Source: Umbelopsis ramanniana AG
Taxonomy: Eukaryota; Mucoromycota; Umbelopsidomycetes; Umbelopsidales; Umbelopsidaceae
DNA: 64,000 nucleotides
NCBI RefSeq assembly: GCF_025399195.1
Contig: NW_026252099.1
Span: 1 to 64,000 of the forward strand
Direction of reading: 5' to 3'
The translations under genes were made by a program, and so were the position numbers. Position 1 is the first letter of the stretch, and each line of letters starts with the position of its first letter. The notes below the pieces were generated by a model, which was not told the DNA's origin, did not search any database, and saw only the letters and a list, made by a program, of their open reading frames with translations. Below are positions 57,268-64,000 of the stretch, piece by piece.

Positions 57268-58065
57268 CTCGTTCCGATTAGATCTCGAAATCTTCTGCGC
57301 GAAATTTTTGGATTTATGGCCCAAACAACAGAAAACGCAAAAAAACGTGACTGCCTTCTCTGTGGCTCGCCATGATTTTGACGGCACAAAAAGGCCAATG
57401 CCTCAACGGTTACCAGGAATATCGATTTATTAAACAAGTAGGCAGCCTGCTACGCTCAACCCTCATTTTCCTAGTTCTTGTTAATACCATCCGGATTAGG
57501 AGCATTACCTAACAATAGATAGTGTTTTAGAATGATAGTACAGGTTTTTGGCCCCTTGGATATCTGCAAGCCTGTGATTTGTTCAAAAGCCTTCCCACAC
57601 AAACATACTCATCACTGTAAGCTGCTGTACATTACAATTCCTGAAGCAAATTATATTACCTTCCAGAACATTGCTTTTGCTTGACTACGTGGCGCTTGTA
57701 ATGCCAATCACTGTTTTTGTGCTTGACTCCATTAAATGCTACGCTCTATCCGTTTACGTTTGATTGGAGCATACATCCGCCATTGTATTGCTATCTGTCC
57801 GAGTTTAGCACACTGCTGCTGTGCTTGCCTATCAGGTCCTTTTTATTAAAATGGTAGAAGACACAATTGATTGCTTTGCACCTGAAATTGAAGTCACATG
57901 AACGTCACGGGAACACCATAATGGCCACCATTGCTCAGCATGACTTTCAGCTTATCAGTTCGTCTGCAGCCTTCTCCTCACAATTCCTGTTTAACCATTA
58001 TTGCAAACTCTTAATACTCACTGCCACCAATTGTAACAACAGCTAAAACAAAGTCGTTCACAGCC
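57268..58065. other. 0.8-kb divergent intergenic region
   Basis: No recognisable coding sequence. Serves as promoter region for eIF3g (minus) and the transporter-like gene (plus). A CCAAT-type ATTGG occurs near 57763. Confidence 0.4.
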
Positions 58066-60733
58066 ATGGATAGTTCAGTACTGAGTTTCGGCAAGAATAT
58101 GTACGACAGGCTGCGCGAAAGTGTTTTGTCGTCCAACTATAGATCGCCGTATACGCTTGTTGACGAAGGTAACGACGACGACGACGACGAAGAATCTGTT
58201 CAAAGCCCAAGCAACATGTTCTTCTCCGTCCAGGCTCCGAATCCGGAATCTATACCCATGACAGACTCACGGGCATTTTACGACGAACGCATAACTAATG
58301 GCGAAAACACAAGTGAACTCTTCGATAGCGACTATAGAGCTAATCAGTACAGCGATGGTGACCTTGGTTACTCTGACTTTTCATATACTCGTATGTCGGA
58401 GTTTCAGTCGGATGCAGAAGAACTGCCAGTAAGTGTGCACATTAAGCTGAACAAGAGACAAACGTTCTTTCACTGACAGGTACATTGTTTGCTCATTGAA
58501 AGCAACCGTCTGCCATATATCTCGACGTTCCACCTCCAGTTAATTCAACAAATTCCCAAAAGCGTACGCTAGCGGAGTCGCTCCTACCAACGACGTCGGC
58601 GGTATGTTGCTATCAGATGTAAAACCACTTTACATAAATGCGCTAATCGATTTCTCCACTCAAAAGATACCAGCAGATGTTACAACTGTCAAACCCCACA
58701 TGAAATTGAAAGATCCATTTTTCGCATTTCTTTATGTTATAGCATTTTTGATTTTTATTGTATCTGGACTTGTGATCCTTTTCACGACAGATGTAAGTGT
58801 CTCCGCTTTGCTTAGTAGGAGATATCAAAGCGATATTAATGTCCTATGTTTCAGTCTCATGCCATTGAAGATTTTTCAAGAGGAACTGTTTTTATAGCCA
58901 TCAAAGGCAGCGCAGGTAAGATTCCTTTGACGATATAGCATCACGCTATAGACCGCTTTAACAATCCAATATAGGCATTCTAGCCATCATGTTTAGTCTG
59001 GCATTAGCCGTGAGCGCAATCTGGATCATTCTACTTCGCAAATATGCTCGTGTAAGTTACATTGATTCATCTTCTTTTTCGTCCAAGCGGATGCCTTATG
59101 AATCATTCTTTCTAGTATTTGATTTGGGGAACTATTGCTACCGTGCCCGTAGCCACTTTTGGCATCTTCTTGTGGACTATTATTGAATCTTTTCAGAGCA
59201 ATTTTATAGAAGGAAGTGGGCCAACTGGACACGACACACGGTATGAACTTGACCGCTTTTGTGAGCGCTCACCATTTCCAACTTTTACTGATTTTGTGTC
59301 ATCTTTACCGTCCATAGCTTGACCATTATGTCTTTCTTCCCGCTTGTCACTGGAATCCTTTACCTTCGGATATTGCTAGGTAATAAGGAGAAGATTGAGC
59401 ATACATTGACAGTCTTCGAGGTAAGTCTGATCTATTATGTTCAGTTCGACTCTGTGACCTTTTTATTGATCGTTCTTGGATAGCTGGCATGTGATGTATT
59501 GCGTGCCAATCCAGAAGCTGTTTTGCTCTCTGTCTCACTCATGGGCGTATTTGTCGCATTTTCAAGCTTATGGATTGTCTTGTTTAGCCGACTATGGCTA
59601 ATCGGCCACACCATTTCGCCTACCACACCTTCAGGTACGATACCAGCTGCTTAATTTAGCACAATACTTTGAATGCGATTTTAACGACCATTAAAAAAAG
59701 GAATCGAATGGGTGGTCAATAACAATGTATACCTTCTTGCGACGTTTTATATCTTTTTCTATCTGTGGACCGCTTCTCTCCTAATCAATATTCAAAGGTA
59801 ATAGCTGCTTCAAGTTTGCTCACAACTTTTTTTTTGCATTCATCAGAACTAAAGCATTTATTTCTCTTCTACAGGTTTTCTCTGGCTGGGGTGACCGCAC
59901 AATGGTATTTTCATCGACATGAGCCTGTAGACTCTATTTCAGCAAATCCTTCGAAAGCGGCTCTGACAAGAGCCTGCACAACTTCACTTGGCACTGTGGC
60001 TGTGGGAGCATTGCTCCTATCCATAGTTCAAACATTTCAAGTCGTATCAATACAAGTACAGAAGGTATAGTATTGGAGCGATATATTAAGTGTTGCTTTA
60101 TAAGGTCGCTAACGCTAATGCATACGACAGCGATTGAAAGCAAGCAATATTGTATTTGGAGCCATTTTAGGCTGTCTGAAATTCATAGAGATGATTGTAG
60201 GAGCCATCAACAATGAAACTATAATCCTTGCAGGCATTACTGGAGAATCTTTCTTAGCTTCTGCAAGATCAGTGACAAAGGTGTTCAGAAGAAACTTGAT
60301 CTCTGGTGTTCTAGAAGGTAAAAATAGTTCATCTAATTTTCGCTGGCAATGTCCTAAGTCATTCACACACGTTTGCTTTCAGGTCTCCTCACTCGGATGA
60401 TTCTTAATATCAGCGCCTTGATGCTTTCACTGTTTTCAGGATTTGCAACGTACATTTTTGTAACAAGATCCTTACACTCTCCACATGGCATGATTGTTGG
60501 TTTTCTTGCGGCTGTGGTACCATTTTACATATCCCGGTTCTTTACCAGTCTTCTCAATAATATGTAAGTCATCCCTATTTTCTAATCAGTCCCGCCATTG
60601 TAGAGTTCGTGCAAAAAGTAACACGCCATCTCCTTTAAGAATTGATGCCTTGTTTGTGAGCTATGCTATCGACCTGGACACTAACACCGTTCATTGCAAT
60701 GCGGCTCACAAAGTGTTTGGTAGTATTTCATAG
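58066..60733 (+). CDS. PNS1: choline transporter-like protein (SLC44/PNS1 family)
   Basis: The ATG at 58066 begins MDSSVLSFGKNMYDRLRES, then an acidic, Ser-rich cytosolic tail of about 160 residues. About ten membrane spans follow across many exons: FFAFLYVIAFLIFIVSGLVI, ILAIMFSLALAVSAIWIILL, VYLLATFYIFFYLWTASLLI, and ISALMLSLFSGFATYIFVT among them. The family core is AGVTAQWYFHRHEP, then GTVAVGALLLSIVQTFQ, and the C-terminal DALFVSYAIDLDTN. The last intron (donor after AAT-AT at 60564) joins NNI to IDALFV. SLC44 proteins carry choline and ethanolamine; yeast Pns1 is not clearly a choline carrier. It is convergent with the PHO81-like gene. Confidence 0.9.
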
Positions 60734-61092
60734 ACCGATCGCCAACCTTTTTCTATGCTTCCTTTTCTTCCAATAATGTAAACGCGCCCTGTATACAACT
60801 CATATTATATTACAAATACTGTCTGTGTTCATGATGTCTATAATACCGCTTTAACACACCGAATCTGAGGAGAAATACTTTTTAAGAGAAATGGATTAAT
60901 GGGGCTGCAACCTCAAGATGATAAAGTGCACAGCAAGCAATTGAAGGTCGTTGTACGAAGACTTCTATTGTGAACAGCGAACCAAGAAAAAATTTTGTAT
61001 AATGGGATTTTTGATTTGTATGACTGTATGCGAGTGTGTGTACATGAAGTAAAAAAGAATTAAATAATAACAAGCTTGTTCACATTCATTTC
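60734..61092. other. convergent 3' region of PNS1- and PHO81-like genes
   Basis: AT-rich, no ORF of note; contains the 3' ends of both transcripts. Confidence 0.5.
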
Positions 61093-64000
61093 CTATGAAT
61101 CTGTGCCATTATAACGTGTGATACCATTAATGATCATCGCTTCTACACCGTATCGCTCCTGAACTTTCACGTTTTGTGGATTGACGTTGGCCGGCCCAAA
61201 CGTCGTCAGAATAAGCCCACTCTCCTTTACGTTAGTGATGAGCGATGGTACATGAACCTATACATGATAACGTTAGCCGGTACTCAAGTCAGGCAATACC
61301 CAATTTTTTTTTGTTTCAAATGGACTTACAAGTGGTGTAGCTTCCGCAATGATACCAAGAAGGTTGGTGCGCTTAGCAAACTTGACAGCTTCCTTGAGGG
61401 AGGTACAACGCACATCTTCTTCGATATCGTTGATATTTTCCACCTTATCTGCATCTGGTTCCTTTCGCTTGCCACCACGTCTCGTTGCTGACCTTTTAAC
61501 ACCGCAGTGAGTGTTGAAGAAGACAGCGTCTAGGTGGAGAATATGGATGTTAATTTTAAGTGGCCCATACACTGTCTTTTTTTTTCAATGGTACACTTAC
61601 AGTTTGGCTGTTTCCAGTTGAGCGCCGTACAAATGGAAGGATTGAAAGAGGAAAAGAAAAGGGATCGATTGGCAGGCCCGTTTTCATCGTTGTTACTGTT
61701 GGCCAGATTGGCAGCATGTACGTGATCGTAGACACATTGAAGGATGGCATCTACATAGTCATTGCAACCAGCAATGTTCGCAAATCCATGCTCAACAAGA
61801 TCGCTGGGCATAGGGTAACGAATTTCCAAATTGACGCCCATAGATTGTGGGAGGTTCTGTGTGGTGTGAGGACGTTGAGTAAACCATGCCATATCATCTT
61901 TGTTAGCATCACCACTGGACTCACCTTTAGCAATTGTTCTAATGATATCATAGGTTGCTGATCGCTATACTGTCGAATTAAGCTACTGTTACCGGTCTGG
62001 TAATCGACTTCGCCTTCACCATCGACATTTTCGACCTTGATAGCGCTGGTGATTCGATCTCCCAGAGCTCTGAACTGGTCAAAGGCGACATCGGAAACGA
62101 ACAAGTCAAATTGGTCGACAGGAAGTCGCCAATTGGCAAACACGACCGGCACCAAATCTCTCGTCACCTGGACCACCACCTTCAAGTAATCGCCAGACAA
62201 TGACGAAGCGGTGATCAATGAAGGGACGGCGCTCACAGTGGTACCAGCAGTAGGATTTGACATTGATGGCGTTCCAGTATGACTTCCAGGAACTGCGTTA
62301 TCGGATGCTGATAGCGATGAAGTTGAGATTGGAGGTGGGGCAATGGTATTTGTAGACTTCCAGTATGTTTCGATACGGCCGCCAATTTCGAGTTGAACAC
62401 CATGGAATGGTTTGATAACCGCAAACTCAAATGTGAGCTCTCCAACTACTTTCAAGTGACTGTCGAATAATGGTATGGTTTGCTTTGCATTACTGCCCTT
62501 GAGAACGCCTTGAGCGTTATTGATGCTGAAGGCGGAGGGTAAAGCCACACCGCGACCGATGACTTTGGAGCCAAAAGTTGGGTAAATATCAAATTCAAGG
62601 AAGAAGTCTTCCAGGTTATTGACTTGGAAGGTAAAGATTTCTCTTTCATCAACCAAAGGTAAAATAACGCTGTGTGGGATCATGCCAGTATCCGGTCGCG
62701 ATGTAATAATTAGTTTTAGGGACGACATTTCCGTGTTGCCATAAAGCACAACTGGGGTCTCATTTCGCATGCTAGAATGATAACCGAGAGTGATCTGGAC
62801 TTGGTGTTTCTTGACCAAATAGTTATGACCATAAATACGGAATGGTATGATGGGTGGTGGTAAAGATAGACTTGGAATGGTGTCGATGTCGAGATCATCC
62901 ATGTTTTCATCGGAAGCGGTTTCAGTTGTATCTTGCATGGTGGCATCTTCTACCGTCTCCAGTTCACAACCAGCTTTGATCAAGAGTTCCACACAATCCA
63001 TCTTGCCTTCCCAAGCGGCATAGTACAAAGCTGTCTTTCCGTTTTCATCCTTCACGTTGACCTTACAGCCAGCATCAATGAGAATTTTAGTACATTCCAT
63101 GTTGCCGTCACTAGCCGCCCAAAAGATAGGAGTCCACATGCTGTACTTGTCTGGAACGTCGAGATTGTCCTTTTCTTGTGACAGTATTTTGCAGAGTTCG
63201 ATATGACCTTCTCTAGCCACAATATGCAGTGGGTACAATCCTTCAGGGTTCGGAATGCTTTTGGCTCCAAACCGGTATAACAGCATTGTAATCTCTGTGT
63301 GGCCGTAATGACAAGCAAGTGAGAGTGGGTTGTGACCATCGTTGTGTGGTTCAGCACTTGCACCGTTTTCCAGAAGAATCTCTACACATCGAGTGTGGCT
63401 ATTGATGATGGCGTAAATGAGAGGAGTGAAGCCATCATGGTCATTGACATTCACTTTAACGCCTTGAGCCAGGAGGTATTCGGTACAGTCATTGAAGCCA
63501 TTCATACTGGCATAATGCAGAGCTGTTCTGCCGTATACATCTGCTGTGCGAACATTTGCGCCATGGCTGACACAAAGTTTGAGCAATTCCAGTTGCCCAG
63601 ACATGGCAGCCTCATGCAAGCAGCTTCTTTCATTGATATCATCGACATACTGGAAGTTAACATGTCCTGTTTCGATGAGTACCATGGCACTTTCAATAGA
63701 TCCTTCCGAGCAAGCATGTAAGAATACTCTCGATATTCGCTCCCGATCTTCTGGCGATGGATGTTGTCGCATACGTTCTAACGTCTCTTTGACAGCTGTT
63801 AGTCGATTGCCTGAGATGGCCTTCACAAGATCCAGCTCCAAGTCATCCATGACGACAGTTTCAGTATTATCATTGGGAAACTCGAATCTGAGAGCTTCAG
63901 ATGATGGTGTCACTGGCTGAACCGGGGTTGTCGCAATGCCGTCTTGAATGTTGTTGAGTTCTATAACATTGGTGGATGCAATATCTGCCAATTCAGTCAA
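61093..64000 (-). CDS. PHO81: PHO81/NUC-2-like protein, ankyrin plus degenerate GDPD domain (5' end missing)
   Basis: The coding region enters the window at 64000 and ends at 61093 (...NGITRYNGTDS), so the N-terminus, where an SPX domain is expected, is outside. Six or more ankyrin repeats are seen, such as GRTALHYASMNGFNDCTEYL, GFTPLIYAIINSHTRCVEIL and GKTALYYAAWEGKMDCVELL. A beta-rich segment (SRPDTGMIPHSVILPL) follows, then a GDPD-like domain (VVVQVTRDLVPVVFANWRLP). The position where active glycerophosphodiesterases have His-Asp reads Ala-Asn-Trp, as in Pho81, so catalysis is unlikely. Three introns separate the C-terminal exons. Pho81 and Nuc-2 inhibit the Pho85-Pho80 kinase under phosphate starvation. 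An active GDE1-type enzyme is the alternative, less likely here. Confidence 0.87.

Overview
This window is eukaryotic and looks fungal, most likely Mucoromycota and perhaps Mucorales; the phylum is an inference. The support is: dense genes cut by many short introns (about 50-90 nt, GTAAGT-like donors, CTAAC-type branch points), fungal-specific architectures (SPT23/MGA2, PHO81/NUC-2, PNS1-type choline transporter-like protein, GYP5-type TBC protein) and, unlike budding yeasts, PTAR1-, METTL23-, TMEM97- and LMBRD2-type genes. Introns were placed by hand. Several models close perfectly in phase: RPC31, the ankyrin protein, the LIM protein, the KH protein, PTAR1, METTL23, both GSTs, zeta-COP and the Rab.

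Layout: 1-7.4 kb holds a small tail-anchored protein, RNA polymerase III subunit RPC31, NAD+ synthetase (minus), a small ankyrin protein and a multi-LIM protein. 7.8-16.7 kb holds a triple-KH RNA-binding protein with pyrimidine-rich UTRs, an unnamed WD40 protein (minus), a PTAR1-like prenyltransferase alpha subunit, a METTL23-like methyltransferase (minus) and a peroxisomal dienoyl-CoA isomerase. 16.9-19.1 kb is a tandem pair of glutathione transferases, followed by 1.5 kb without recognisable genes. 20.5-31.9 kb holds a secreted GH95 glycosidase (minus), geranylgeranyltransferase I beta (minus), a p24 cargo receptor, zeta-COP and RNase P/MRP subunit POP1 (minus). 32-40 kb holds Mediator subunit MED14 (minus), a Rab8/Sec4 GTPase and epsilon-COP (minus). 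41-50.3 kb holds an LMBD2-type membrane protein, a TMEM97-type EXPERA protein (minus), a histidine phosphatase, a GYP5-type Rab-GAP and the glycine cleavage T-protein. 50.9-64 kb holds an SPT23/MGA2 membrane-tethered transcription factor (minus), eIF3g (minus), a choline-transporter-like protein and a PHO81-like protein (minus) cut by the window end.

Many genes form head-to-head pairs whose start codons lie only about 65-170 bp apart, implying shared promoters. Membrane traffic and protein prenylation recur: two coatomer subunits, a p24 protein and a TMEM97-like protein each ending in a KKxx COPI signal, a secretory Rab, a Rab-GAP and two prenyltransferase subunits. No mobile element, tRNA, rRNA, CRISPR array or bacterial-type system was found. 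The most unusual signals are a 6-nt microexon in the GH95 gene that restores a conserved Asn-Tyr-Trp motif, a helical repeat array in the MGA2-like protein, and C-rich UTRs around the poly(C)-binding-type KH gene.
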